From the NCBI GenBank assembly GCA_033026295.1, contig CM065172.1:15185165-15249164 (forward strand): DNA of 64,000 bases, read 5' to 3'. The notes beneath the pieces were generated by a model. It did not search any database. It had not been told where the DNA came from and saw only the letters and a program-made list of their open reading frames with translations. Source of the stretch: Channa striata. Taxonomy: Eukaryota; Chordata; Actinopteri; Anabantiformes; Channidae. Below, piece after piece: positions 1 through 12,996 of the stretch (its first letter is position 1; the number at the start of each line of letters is the position of its first letter). Made by a program: the position numbers and the translations under genes.

Positions 1-2875
1 GCAGGCTGTGTGCGTCAGCAGTCCAAAGTTGTAATTGGATGTGACAGACAGGCAGTAATTCAATGCACCAGAATCAACAAGTACTGGTCTGACCCCGCCC
101 CACAGGCAGAAACACAGGCATGCACGCACACACACACAAACACACACACCCCACTGAGCTGGAGCTGCCATCGCTGGACCCCCGAATGAAACCTAACCAG
201 AAAGCTGTGTTTTGCCTGTGTGAGAGTGCGCGTGTGCCGTGTATGTGTCTGACTGTGCGGGCATATTTGTGCGTTACGTGAGTTTTATTAGTAACAAGAG
301 AATATTGTTGGCTTTAAGGAATACAAAGAATGGAAAAATAGCCAAGAGAGAGAGACAGATACAGAGAGTGGGGAGAAATGGAAAGATAATTGCCTCTGCA
401 GCACCAATCATCACCTAAGGCCCTTGGGAGGGATCATTATGGAGTCTAGCCCTTTCTGGTTTGATGGAGGGATTATAATCACTAAAATAAACGTAAAGAG
501 AGTGAGAGAATGCACATTTCCAGCAGCTGTGGACGATCCTCAGCTTCACACATGCACACACACAACACGCCGACACACACACACACACAAACCACTTACA
601 CTTATAACCTGATCCAAGCAGACACAGACATCTGTCTCTGTCAAAAAAGAAATGTCTGCATCAGCCTGCGTGTTTGTATTTCATTTAAAGAATGCTAAAT
701 ATGTCTGCAAAAGCAGACATTTTATACAGTAAGTGCATCGGCTTTGGGAATAAGCCCGAGTGATAGACAATCTTGAAGTCTCTCTATCTTCTTGAACTAA
801 GCCCACTTAAAAAAGGCTTCTATAATATTTGAGTCTCTAAACAAAGTGTTGCAGATGCCTCTCCATTACAGATAAAAAGAGAAATAAAAGGCCCGTGTGA
901 AGGCTTGAAGTGAACATTTCCGATGTGTGTTTTCTCTGTGTTTGTGAAGTGCAGCGTGGGGCGATGGAGATGATGGAGCGTAGAGATGCTATCTCTTCAT
1001 CCCACATAAACTCTTCTGGTTGGATGGGGAGAGGGAGCGAGGAGGGAATGCCCTGTTTGTTTGTGTTTACCCTCGGAGCGTGCTGTGTTCCTGATGGACT
1101 CGCAGATAAACAGAGAGCGAGCACAAGCAGGGGGAAAAAAGACCGAATACAGCTGAGACTGATGGAAATGTAATTAGTTTTTCAGGTATTAGACCTCAAA
1201 TCATATTGGAAAAACTGGAATTTTGACCTGGTTGTAGCGCTAGATGAAAAGTCAAATGATGACCAAAGTAAACAAACTTTATGCTGGCGGGTACATAGTG
1301 ATTCTTTTTTACTTTTAAATAAAAAGTCGCATTTCATCAGCCAGGCTCTTATTCAATAATAGTTAACAGGACAGGTATGCATCTGCTACAACATGGCTAT
1401 GGATGTTGTGTTTGAGCACATCGATTAATACTTTAAATACATACATAAATACAATTTTCCATTATGCTGTTTTTGTGGAACATCAATGCCACTTGCACTT
1501 GTCCCTGTACCTCCGTCTTTCTTTCTGGCACTTGTTTCAGTCACTTTCCAGGTTGTAGCAATATTAATGCTTACTACTCAGACACTGTTTAGAAGAGGAA
1601 ATGGGATGGTGGATGCTGCCTGCCAGCACACACAGAAATAATAAAGTAGCTCTACCAAAAACAGACTGAGAAAGGGGTTCTGGCCCTGTTCGGCTGAGAA
1701 GCACAGAGAGGTGTACTCTACTTCATTGGTCCTGTGGGATTAACTTGGCATAGCTTCACTCTGCATATTAACACCTCAGCATAGCAGTGAAGGCCAGTAC
1801 ACAAGCGTGCACACAGACGCAGGCACACTGAGCAAACAGCCAACGCTCACGTTCGCACCCAATGCTCAACACAAATTATATCACTTAATTTATCAAAAAG
1901 GTTAAAAATTGTCTCTCCTGCCTGACTAGATCCAGTCCATTACTATAACCATGTGATCCATTACACTGGTGTCAGCAGCTGGTGTATGGAGTTGATTTCT
2001 GTTCAACTAAATGCCTGTCTCTTCCACTTAGTGCTGACTCTGAGATACACTGAGGGAGGGCACGGAGCTGGAACAGCACTCGTACTACTCATAGGAGCGG
2101 AGTTAAACAGAAGGAAAACAGTGAGTAAAATGTAAAAATGTAAAAAGGGAGGGAGGGGGAAAGATACTGAGGGCAAATTATGTGATTTTGAATGAAGAGG
2201 GAGGAAGAAATGACTGAACTCAGCCAGATGAAGAACGGATGAAGGGCTACACTGCAAGCCGATGACTTTGCACACACACACACACAGACACTTACACACA
2301 CGCACACACACACACACATTCAAACCTGCGATAAAGAGTGCGGGTGTCCGTCGGTCTGGGCATCTTTCCTCATCTCACCCGGCACTGTCTGCTTCTGGAT
2401 GTTAGGAGACTTGATTTGCCTTCAAACAGAGAAAATAGATGAGAACAGATAAACAGAGAATAAATAAATATATGTAGCATGATTATGGTGTATGCCGTGC
2501 ATGTGAACATGTATGTAACACCATGGAATATCCTAAATACCCTATAAAATGATTTTACTTTAAATTACTTTTTTCTGAATTGTGTGTTTTGGAGGTGACT
2601 TTAGTGTTAAAGGTAGTATAAATAGATATGTACAAGGTATATTTTTTGTTTCTTTGTCATTTTTGCTTTATTTTTATGGTCTGCGGCTAAAAGATGGAGC
2701 TACAGAAAGAGTAAAGCATGGAAGGACTGGGGTTGTGCATGTGTCTAGTCTTGGTAAGATGGCAGACTGGGACAAGACAAGACTTGACTGATGGATATGA
2801 GACACTGCTGTGTAAATCTTTCAACAACAAAACACACAAACACATGCAGACAAGATATGCAAGCACAAGCATGCA

Positions 2876-2908
<33 letters not shown>

Positions 2909-5900
2909 GGTATACCTATTCTCAAAAAAATAGATGTGCAACAAGATGACACCAACACACACACACACACACAACAGCACATGTGTTTTAGAAATAAATT
3001 TGTGCAAGTTTGCAGACACTGCCAGAGACACATACTGTACACAGGATAAAAATCTGCTGCCGGCATTGAGCGTTGCTGAGGTGCTGATTAAAGAGTAAAT
3101 CTGTGTATAAACCAGCCCGAGTGACACACAGGGTGTGTATTTATCTCCACACCAAGACCTGCTCCTTGTCATTTACAAAACTATGGCACATACACAAACA
3201 CATATAAATATATACAGAAATATACAGAGCACACATGTAAACACACACACACACACACACACGCATGCACACACACATAAACCACAGACCTGTAGGACAC
3301 ATACACTGCAGCACTTTCACACAATCTATATTTTGTCACTAACACTCACAGTTTAACCTTCACACTTGTTTTTTTATTGCAAAACGCACAGAAAGTGTGA
3401 GAAAACTGACAGTGACAAATTAGAGCTTAAGAGAACCCTCCAATGTTGTAAACAGGCTGTGACCAAGCAGCTGCTAAAACGTGCCACATTATTATTCCAT
3501 ATCCACACTGGTTTGTTTATTCTGGGCAAAACCTACAAGTTGCCCCCACATATGGGCAAATATTTGCTGTCACAACCTTCAGAATGATGTGTGTGTGCGT
3601 GTGTGTCAGCTTTTGTGAGTGATGTTGGTGTGTAATTATTTGTGAAATATACCTAATAACATGGGGAATTATTTTAACACACAACAACAGAAGAGTAAGT
3701 TTCAAGGAATTTTTCAATATTGTTGTAAAAATAACAGAGCACCAAGGGAGTAATGTACATTTCTATTATTATTATTAACTGATATTATTCCCCTCAGACA
3801 CATCACACTTTGTTTAATATGTGTCTGGCTACATGTATTTCTCTGATGTTGATTTGAGAGGATTTCTTTATAAATATTATAGTTATTTTTATTAGCACAG
3901 GTTTTGATAACTGCTGCAATAAATGATCACTCAGTTCTGTAACTTTTACCAGTACAGCATGCGTATATGTACATGTGCACATATATTTACACAGCAGAGA
4001 GGAGGAGGAGAGAATTCTGTTTATACTCTGATCTTTGATGTCTGCGCGTGTGTGTTTTTATAAGCTCAGATGCATGTCCATGGAGAACAAACTTGCCATG
4101 AGGGCATATCAGTTATCACACACAGGCCATACTGGCACAGGTGTATAAACCGGCAGACACGCTGGTCCCTTTTGATAGTTGATATGCCCCCATCAACGCA
4201 TCGGTACAAAATGAAGTAAGTAATGTGACTAATGTCAAGGCCAATGAGGGCATGTCGAGTGTGACCAGACGGGCTGGGCGTCATGCAAATGGAAAATATG
4301 AGCGCTATGATTTCTTGATTGCAGAAATGAGTAAATTGCTAGAAGAAAACTGTATTTTATTGCAGCGACATTTCTTAAAGAGATGAAGAGAAAGAGAGAG
4401 AGGGGACAATGTGCAAGAGTGCAGCTATTACTCATGCATCCATCTTTCTCCATAATCAAATGAATGAATTATGCTCTAAACTCCCTTAAGGTCTATCAGT
4501 CACATGTCCTTGAGCAAGGCACAAGCAGTGATGGAGCTGGTGTAAGGTCAACAGCAGGAAGCTACAGTCTCACATGAGCCACACCCCAAATATGAATGTG
4601 GGAAACTATGAATATTAAGTTGGGTGCTGTTAAAAAAGTATGTATGAAGAGTTAAGTTTTCCTAGGTAAATAAAAGTTTAAATGAATATTTTTTTAAGAA
4701 TCAAAATCCTGATTTTTATCTCCCTCGTCTTAACTCTTATTTCTTACTTTCAATTCTCTCCTAATGAAGAGCAGAGTGAAACTAAATCCTCTGATTTCAA
4801 GCAGACAGGGAAACACTCAGGGTTCACAGTGTGAGAAATGAGAGGCAGATACGATCTGAAATAAATACAGTTTCTCTGAAGTGCAAAATGAGGAGGGGTA
4901 CAGGAAAAGGAGCGAGAAGAAGGGGAATAAATGGGGAATCCATAACAGAGCAGCTTGAGGCGTTCGGGTCCACACTGGGGGTCTGACGTGTCTAGATGCA
5001 GTTCTGAGAGTTCCACAGAGAACAAGTTCTTTATGATCCTCAGACACCGAATGTTTGCAATGCAAGTTCTGTTTCTCTGCTGCCTTATTGGTTCTGTGTG
5101 TAAAATAGGATGAAAGATTTTTTTGTACTGTAATATAAAGATTATCATATCGTATTATAAATATTTAACATACAGGTAAAGGTTTATCAACTTGTGTGTC
5201 TATGCGTGCCACAAAATGCCTCCTCCTGCGATGCAGGTGCAGCTTGTCTATATTTCTACAGGAAAACGGAAAGACGTTCTTTTGAAGTGGCTGATTAAAC
5301 TGTATTGGCATTTGTATTTGGAATATATTATATACACAGACTTTGGAAGTTATTGGCGTTTTTGAGTGTATATAGATCCAAAGCGTGCACGTTTTCAAAA
5401 CACTGCTCCTCTCAACATCTGTGGCTCACAGAATGAAGGCCCAGGTTTATATGTTTATCTGTGCAAATGGTTGTTTGTGAGGGTGAGTGAACGAATAAAT
5501 GACTATTTGTCAGTCCAAGAACCACTGATCGCTCCCAGCTACAAACCAGGGTCAAGTCCAATTGTTAGTCACAATTTGAGAGAGCCAAACTTTTCCGAGA
5601 ATAGAAATTTGACTTTGACTTATTAAGGATTATCTTACTGGAAACTAGCAGGTGAATAAAAACTATAAATTCACAACCACATGGTGAATGGGTCACATCC
5701 ATCCTGAGTGCCACCTGACCTAGAAACAGTGCTTTCTTCTTCATTTTACACCCAAACTTTTGGTGTTTGAAAAGTGCAAACTTTCTGATTATTTCCAGGT
5801 TGACATGAAAATATTACAGATTTTCGATAAGGTCCCAGACTTATTTATAAGCTGTATATACTGCATATACACACCTCCCTCCCTTCCTGAAACCCTCCCT

Positions 5901-8553
5901 TACATACCACAGTGCTTATCACGTCAATTGCTATGATATGGTGAGACTGGGAGGCTGATTTAGTTCTCAGAGTTCAGCTCCCACATCACAACAGAAACAG
6001 TAAAAGTATAGTGTGGAACTGTAACAGTATTAAAGGTATTAAAAATAAAAAAAAACTATATTCACTCAAAATACAGTATCTGTCATATAACAGCGTTTTC
6101 TAATTCCCATGTTGGAACAACTCTTTTCAAAATCTGGATCTTAAGTTGCTGAGACTGCAATGGCTTATTTGGTTTTCTGATTCTATTTTATCTTTTACAT
6201 AAATTGTAGAAACATGACTTAAAGTAACTGAACTCTAGTATGTCAAGTTCTGTCACTGTTTCATTTTTTATGTAATTCTACACAAATCTCCAAAAAATGT
6301 TAATAGAAGAAACAGATGCGTTCCACCGAGCAGGACTGATCACTGATAGGCAGATTAGTTGGGAATTACCAAGTAATGATAAATAACACCAACTCTAAAC
6401 TACAGTATCTAGTGTTATCGCTGATGTCTTAAGGAAGATCTAATCTATAAAACCGTTTAATCTCCCCTGAGCTGAAAGGTATTTATTACAATGACCTGCT
6501 GCCTACATTCATCTTTGACTCTCCAAAGACAAACTCTCCAACCAACTGCATAAGAAAGTGTCTAACTCCTCATCCTCTCCCCACAGATAGTGGTCAATGG
6601 GACATCTGATCACGTTCCAAAGAAACACTCGGATTTAAAAGATATTTATCTCGTCTGCCCTTATCTGTCCCGATGAATCTTGTCGTACACAGTAGTCCAA
6701 TGAGCCCACACATTTATCCACCTATGCTGCCTTTTACCAACCAAGTGCACAGACAGACAAAGTCTAGTTTAGTCTGTAAAATTAGATCATAAGTTCACTA
6801 AGTTGATGTTCCATTTTTAAAATGTACATATTTATAAATTATATTTATGTTTACTCCTGCAGATGCTCTTCTGATAATTTGAAGCTGAACTGCGTGTGAC
6901 CTCTGACCTGTGTGTACTAACCAGGGGAGAGGGGGCGAACTGAGAGACGTGACTGTTTGACACTAAAAAAACTGAAAAAGCAACTATAAACACAGATTGC
7001 TGCACAGATATTTGCACACAGGCTGGTGAAAGCTGCTTGGAAGCAGGTCACACGTATATCATGTATATGTGGAGGCATGACACATGCACACTGGAAACAG
7101 AAATTGTGCAAACAAACTCTGCAGGCGCTACTGTGTCCCTATTCCCCCTATTGCACTCGAAACTCATGTGTTCCCACAGAGTTTGAGTCGGCACAGACTT
7201 TCCAGGCCAGAGTGGAGGTTCTGTAAAACAGGTAATTAATGAGACAGGAAACTGTATTGGAACCAGTAGGTGCAGTCCATCCACCTTCATTATAAACCAC
7301 CCAAATCCACTGCTAGCTTTAAAAGTGATGGGGGCCATCATACAGTATGTTAACATTGTTCTTCCCACATACATTTGTCTCACTCATGCCTTTTTACATT
7401 GAGCTGACAAAACCATCCAGCATATGTTGAAATATATAAGCACACAACTGACTGCTTCAAGTTCAGGCACTTTCTCTGTACACGCATAAAGCATTTTCCT
7501 AGCTTCTCTTTTACACAGGCACACACGTATATGAAGAAAATATGCATACAACTAATCCTATGTAGTACCTCTGCGTTGGCACTAACCATTCACTTGGGTA
7601 CATATACACACCATGCCAATCCATAAATCAGATGATAATTGAGTAACACTGTGCCAGTAATAAACAGAGCAGTATAAACAGCCAGTGTCTGGGCTGGATA
7701 CAGCACCTCCCACTGGCATTTCACTGGCTGCCTGCCTGGCAAACTCAATAACACAAACACACACACGCGCACAGATTTATTACATTCACAGCAATGCAAA
7801 GACAGAAAGGCCGCTCATCTGTTGAGTTTACAGCCATGTATATGAAAACACACACCATTAACAGTAGATGTGAGGGAAAACACACATGATAGCACTCAAC
7901 ATAGCAACAAATGGTAGTTAAGAAGCTTTGCAGAAGTCAGTGCGATGCTGAAGCTGTACAGTATGTGTGCAGTCATGTAAATCCGAAAAAATAAAGCCTC
8001 TCATTGTGTTTTAGCTGTGACATGGATCGGGATTGGAACTGTTTGACACAAATGCGTTGTACATTTACTGCCCCAATGGGATAGTCAAATCTAAACTTCG
8101 TGGAAAACAGCTTTGAGCCAATATTTAAAATCAGTCCCACAGTCACGGCATGATGTCAAGAGTAATGAGTGTAGACAGACAGTATTATGATAGCATGTTT
8201 AAAAAATACACCAAAAACTACTTACCCAGGTCTGCACACACTGATAAACAAAACAAATAACAAGACATTAAGTAAAATGGTTAAAAATAACACATTTACA
8301 TAGGTCATATAATGCATTTCTAGAGTGCAATTACATCAGGCAAAAAGCATGACAGTGTGGAAGTGTTTTCAAGTGCAGGGTGGACACAATCTAGACAGTT
8401 TATGTCTTGTGGATTACTCCTTCATAAATAGAGCACTTAGGAATAAATTGAGATCTTACAAAGATCCGGTCAATTGGAAGGACACGGCATTCTGAGGACA
8501 CCAGATGGTGTCTCGTGATTGATATGTATGTCACAGAAGATTTTCCTCCTTAC
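1..8553. other. intron downstream of exon H (continues off the left edge)
   Basis: No further ERC exon was recognised on the minus strand, although the next family segment (KDQNKKVANLKH) is distinctive. The stretch holds CA/GT tracts near 130-150, 550-592, 2270-2318, 2876-2972 and 3240-3276. Apart from these and ordinary AT-rich sequence, nothing supportable was seen. Confidence 0.6.
2876..2972. repeat. two (AC)n microsatellites
   Basis: AC tracts at 2876-2906 and 2954-2972, separated by about 48 bp of unique sequence. A third, interrupted AC tract lies at 3240-3276. Confidence 0.9.
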
Positions 8554-8747
8554 CTCTCCAGATTAGCAGGCTTCTTCTCCTTGCATGATTTGTCCATCTC
8601 AGCATCCCTCAGAGCTGTCATCAGCCTTTCCACCTCGGCTTGCGACTTTCCGGATTCCTCTCTGTAGCGGGCCACTTCCTGTTCGAGAAGCCTCAGCCGA
8701 TCTGTGATGTCTGGACACTTCCAGACTGTTTCCTCCATGTTTTGGGT
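8554..8747 (-). CDS. erc2: ERC2-like exon H (64 codons plus 2 nt)
   Basis: The acceptor is ctattcgaag|ACC, after a moderately pyrimidine-rich tract, and the donor is GAGAG|gtaagg. The exon encodes TQNMEETVWKCPDITDRLRL, then LEQEVARYREESGKSQAEVE, then RLMTALRDAEMDKSCKEKKP, then ANLE plus two bases of an Arg or Ser codon. It aligns with family AHNIEDD...FADQIKQLDKEASYYRDECGKAQAEVDRLLEILKEVENEK...AELE. The conserved core is YREESGKSQAEVERL. The 5' end is phase 0 and the 3' end phase 2, the normal phase at this family boundary. It is the last exon visible; the following KDQNKKVANLKH exon was not found down to position 1. Confidence 0.94.
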
Positions 8748-9180
8748 CTTCGAATAGGGAGGACAGAGGGATTGTGAATATATTAAGGACAAAGATATCC
8801 ACGATGTACTGCACAATTATTAGTATCAGAATCATACAACATATACTGTGGAGGGGCCATTTTAGAACATCTCAGCTTTCAGTCTGAACTACAGTTTACC
8901 ATATCTAACTCAACATCCATTAGGTTTAGCTGTTCTCTGTCATCAAATTCAATAGCACACTTTATTAGCTACAGATACTGTGAGCTTAGAATTATTAGTC
9001 CAACATAAGACTTTGATTAACATTTTAGTAATACAATATGCACCATGATAATCACACTGTACCTTCAAACAGTGCACATTTCAAAGTTATAGACCTCAGC
9101 CCCTTTAAAAGTGTGCAAATGTGTATATATGTTTAACTGTTTACTTTAGGTATTAGCGTGCTATCATGTAAGAATTAAGA

Positions 9181-9480
9181 TCAAAGTTGAACTGACTCTG
9201 ACCAAAGAGCAGCTCACTTGACAAAGTAAAGCTGAGCCTGACAAAGTACATCTACAGTTAACCAACCACAGCTGAGGATAATTAAGGGCAGCTGAAGCTA
9301 ACAAACTATCACTGAGGCTGGTGAATCACAGTTCAAGCTCCCAGTGCAGCTCAGACTGAGCTAGTGAAGCTACAAATGACAAAGGACAGATAGGGTCGAT
9401 GGAGCCGAGATAAGCGTGACAAAGAACAGTTCAGTCTGATTAAAGTTAAGCCAAGTCTGGAAACCGAGTTGACGATGCCC
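9181..9480. repeat. degenerate minisatellite, units of about 20-27 bp
   Basis: A recurring core close to CTGACAAAGNACAGCTCAG can be followed through the stretch: tgaccaaagagcagctcact, tgacaaagtaaagctgagcc, tgacaaagtacatctacagt, then more diverged units, and again gacaaaggacag and gacaaagaacagttcagtct near the end. Units are imperfect and vary in length, so it is an old tandem array. It has no open frame. Confidence 0.6.
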
Positions 9481-9549
9481 ACATGCGCGTGCAAACACAA
9501 ACGAACAAAATTATTATCAAAATTACCAACAAAAGGCTACAGAACTTAC

Positions 9550-9591
9550 AGAGGGGATTGCTGCTGATAGCCCGTCGACTTTGGCTGGTAC
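9550..9591 (-). CDS. candidate 42-nt exon (VPAKVDGLSAAIPS)
   Basis: The minus strand reads caattggtag|GTACCAGCC...CCCCTCT|gtaagttct. It is an open 14-codon stretch, phase 0 at both ends, with a full-consensus gtaagt donor, inside the intron where one family exon is missing. Its residues do not resemble the missing SSLIDLKEHASS exon. The acceptor pyrimidine tract is weak. Weak evidence only. Confidence 0.15.
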
Positions 9592-10225
9592 CTACCAATT
9601 GACACAAAAACATAAAAGATGGAGAATAAGAATGTTGCATAACAACCAAGTACAGTAGAGTAAAATATAACAACCTCAGTGGCTGGACATTGACAGTCAC
9701 ACAGGGTCAAATGTGAGACCGCCTCACACTGGAAGCTTTAAAATATAAAGAAGGTTAGATCAATCCTGTACGTGTGGTTGGGGTCAGAATCCAGCAGAAG
9801 CCGCGCCAATCTGTGCCCTCATCCGCTCCCATTCCTTCTGCACCCCCCAGTTCCTCTGCTGCCTGCTTTTCTGTGGTTAGTTTCTATCAGTGGCCTCCCC
9901 AGGGCATCTTTCATGTAGAGTTTGAGTTCAGTCATTATCATTATAAAATTACCATCTCCCTCTGTTTGGCTGCGATTTTATGAGACCACCAAACATCTCA
10001 GGTTTTTTTCCTAAGTGAAATGCTAGAAAAAAAACAGTTACACTGATGAATTCTTTCTTCTCTGAGAAAAATATCCCAGAGGAAGTTTGTAACCTAGAAT
10101 TATCTTTCTTTCTACTTCTCTCTTTCTCTCTTGGTCTTTACCTCTTTCTTTCTACTGTGTTTGTGAAGATTGTTTAACTTGTTGAGACAGCTGAGGCCAC
10201 TCGTTTAAACATCATCAAGTGAGTG

Positions 10226-10226
<1 letters not shown>

Positions 10227-10275
<49 letters not shown>

Positions 10276-10282
10276 CAGACAC
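10227..10282. repeat. (AC)n microsatellite
   Basis: A nearly pure AC tract of about 56 bp with two G interruptions (cgcac, cagac). One of the longest in the window. Confidence 0.95.
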
Positions 10283-11740
10283 ATTGAACAATTGGGTCTA
10301 CATAAGTCTGGGACTGTTCACGTAGCTACTTGAGACTGTTATTAGAAAAATTCCCAAGGAGTGTCTGTAAAGTATTACCACCGGCCAATCAGAACAGATG
10401 CCTCTTTCCAATTATCACAAACCCAAGAGATAAACAAAATGTGCATGTTGGCCCCTGCACAGGGAAGATACAGACATGGGTGCAGCACATGGTGCACAAT
10501 TAAGTGATTGAAAGCTCTTACTTGTTGCACTTTTTATACATACATGCGTAATGAGTGAGCTTAGGAAAACATCTTTAAACGTAAAGTATACATTCGTTCA
10601 CTGTTGAAATTGCTGATGATATTTATTGTTACATAATGGATGTGTATGTCTATGCATATAAGTTATACTAACACTTATACTAACAGCCTATAATACGTGC
10701 CAGCATACTTTTTATTGTATGTGGATTCAATCCAGTGAAAGGGGAACACTTGGCCGTCTGGCATAACAAGCAGAACCATTGTTTACCTCGTCCTCACCAA
10801 CATCACCTCCACACCTAGTCCCAAGAACTCCTCCACACACATCAGGTCCTATATGTGCTATCAAAAAAACAGCCTTAGACCTAAGTGGATCACAGTTTGT
10901 TATGCTCTTTCAGTGGAAATCAGAGAGGCAGAAAGCTGAGGCCGAGAGCAGCCCAACAGGAATTTGTAATATTATGATAGGAGGGGGAAGGCCTGTAAAG
11001 ATACAATTACATGTATGGTTATAAAAATTATTATTATCATTCCTGGAAATTTCTCTGAAGTGTAAATATTACAAATAAGTTAAATATATGTGGCCACCAG
11101 GCTCTGCACTGGGTTATTTCACTCAGAAAATAGCCAGCAAAACTGTGGCTGGACATTATTTTAAAAAACAGCTTTGAATCCTACCAGTAATATGCCTTTA
11201 CAGTACATACACTATGTTACTATATATAAAGACCAAATATGTACGTTAAAAAGACCAAGCTGTCTCTGAGGTGACTCAAAGGTAAGAGGCGTGGCGCCTT
11301 CTTGCTGATCTAAGCCAACGCTCTCTGGAAAGGGCACTGCGTTCACTGAGGTTCTTTCTTTACTGTTTTTCTCATTGAAGAGCTACTTTTTGGTTCCAGA
11401 AGTCCTTTATTAACCTTGGAATCAACAAATACTGTTTTATGGGAAGAGGATGAGGATGCAGTAAAGTCAACAGTGCTCTGAGGTCAAGATAAAAAGCGCC
11501 GCTAACAGCTTGTCTGAGTCAGTAATACAAACATCTGCACATAGTGAGTGGGCCACTCTATGTATGGGACCTAATGGCAAACACAAACTCTGTATGTGCA
11601 TGAGAGGTAACTGGCTATGTATCAGCACCGTGAGGCAAAAGCTTTTCTTCTCCATTTTTGGAGGTATTAATGTCAGATGAGGACACAATCAGTATTGAAT
11701 TGTAACATTTGCTAGCTGATGGCCCTGAGATGAATGCATG

Positions 11741-11765
11741 TCTGTGTATGTGTGTGTGTGTGTGT
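11741..11765. repeat. (GT)n microsatellite
   Basis: A short GT tract with one A interruption (tgtatgtgtgtg). Confidence 0.9.
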
Positions 11766-12807
11766 TCATAAGTCAGTTTGACCAATATAATCTCAGGACT
11801 GAGCACTATATTACATCCTCATAACCTGCCACGGTCCACTGCACTACATTAGGTTTTTAACATACAAACACACTTTAACACATGCAGGTGCAACACTCTT
11901 TCACATACATGTCAACAATAATTGTGGCATTTGCATGCATGCACGGGCACAGAGAGAAAAAGAAACCCACGCACACAAACTCAAAAATATAAACATACAA
12001 ACATCATCTGTCATTCGGAGGAATCTGTAAGTTTACATAACAGGTCTGATTGCTGCAAAGTACACAATAAAGTCCAATTATGGCAACTCTTCTGTCAAAG
12101 TGTAAATCTACTCTCTACAAAGAGTTATTGAGCTGCTGTCCCTTTTATGTGGTGCAGCGTCAACATTCAACAAGATATCATTTCACAGGAATGAGATGTG
12201 TGTATGCTTTTTATGAGTATAAAAGAAAACATTCTCATAAATTCTGGCAGGATGAGAGTCTGTCCTGGCTTGTAAGCCTGGGAGAGGGAAAAGCACGAGA
12301 AAAAAGACAGAAGGGCCTCTGACTTGGCACCCGAGTAGGGATAGAGGGATCTTTTACGTTCATAAATCACTCTCTCTTAATCCATCCTTTTATCCTGTGG
12401 GACAAAGTGAAGGCAGGCCCTTTGCTAACAATATTGTGGATGCTCACAGGGAGGTAAAAGAGTGGAACTGCTACTACTGTAGATATTAACTATGTAAACA
12501 CAGGTTACAAGTAGCTCAGGTTGTAAAAGTCAGTTATCTAATTTTTTTTAATCTTGCTGTTCTTAGATGTACTCACCAGTAACAGGTGTTAAAATAGACT
12601 ATCTCAGTGTGGACAGTGGACAGTATCAGCATGCACACTGATCCAACGATAGGTTAAATTGTATTGTGAATATTGTCGTATTCAGGAAATAACTACAAAA
12701 ACAATTCAAAACGTGAACAAAATAACACTGCACACACACACACATCTTTCAGTATCTACACATATACACTACTATACTGCCACTGCGTCAAAACTTTCCA
12801 TACTGAC

Positions 12808-12996
12808 CTCTCCATCAGGCCTCTGGTTCTGGGTTGGGCTGGGGTTAGTGGGCTGGCTCTGGGACAGTTTTGGGGGCTGCAGTGCAGCCAGTTTGTCCTT
12901 TAATTCCTGGTTCTCCTTCCTCATCTGCTCCATCTCCTCCATCCAAACCCTGCCCTCTCGATCCTTCTGCTCCCGGAGGTTCTCAATCACTCGCTC
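12808..12996 (-). CDS. erc2: ERC2-like exon G (63 codons) with diverged Pro-rich end
   Basis: The acceptor is actgtttcag|GAG and the donor is GGAGAG|gtcagt. Residues 1-40 (ERVIENLREQKDREGRVWME through NQELKDKLAALQ) align with family ERIIERLKEQRERDDRERLEE...KDLKEKVNALQ. The remaining 23 residues (PPKLSQSQPTNPSPTQNQRP, then DGE) are Pro, Gln and Ser rich. They replace the short family ending AELTEKE, so the exon is 63 codons instead of 47. The Pro-rich tail would interrupt the coiled coil. No earlier donor giving the family ending is obvious. Phase 0 on both sides. Confidence 0.93.

Larger units (their letters stand above)
8748..12807. other. intron between exons G and H
   Basis: This is where the family exon encoding SSLIDLKEHASS...AQLKK would be expected, and it was not found. 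The intron contains the degenerate tandem repeat 9181-9480, a 42-nt splice-bounded open stretch at 9550-9591, a long CA repeat at 10227-10282 and a GT repeat at 11741-11765. The remainder is plain intronic sequence. Confidence 0.6.

Noticed and set aside
2003..3356. Several overlapping open frames of 60-160 codons on both strands
   Set aside because: They are translations of CA/GT repeats (runs of HTHT, CVCV), with no homology, splice context or start context.
9781..9910. Minus-strand open stretch reading KQAAEELGGAEGMGADEG
   Set aside because: It looks protein-like and follows a ccacag acceptor-like site, but it matches no ERC segment and ends without a convincing in-phase donor.
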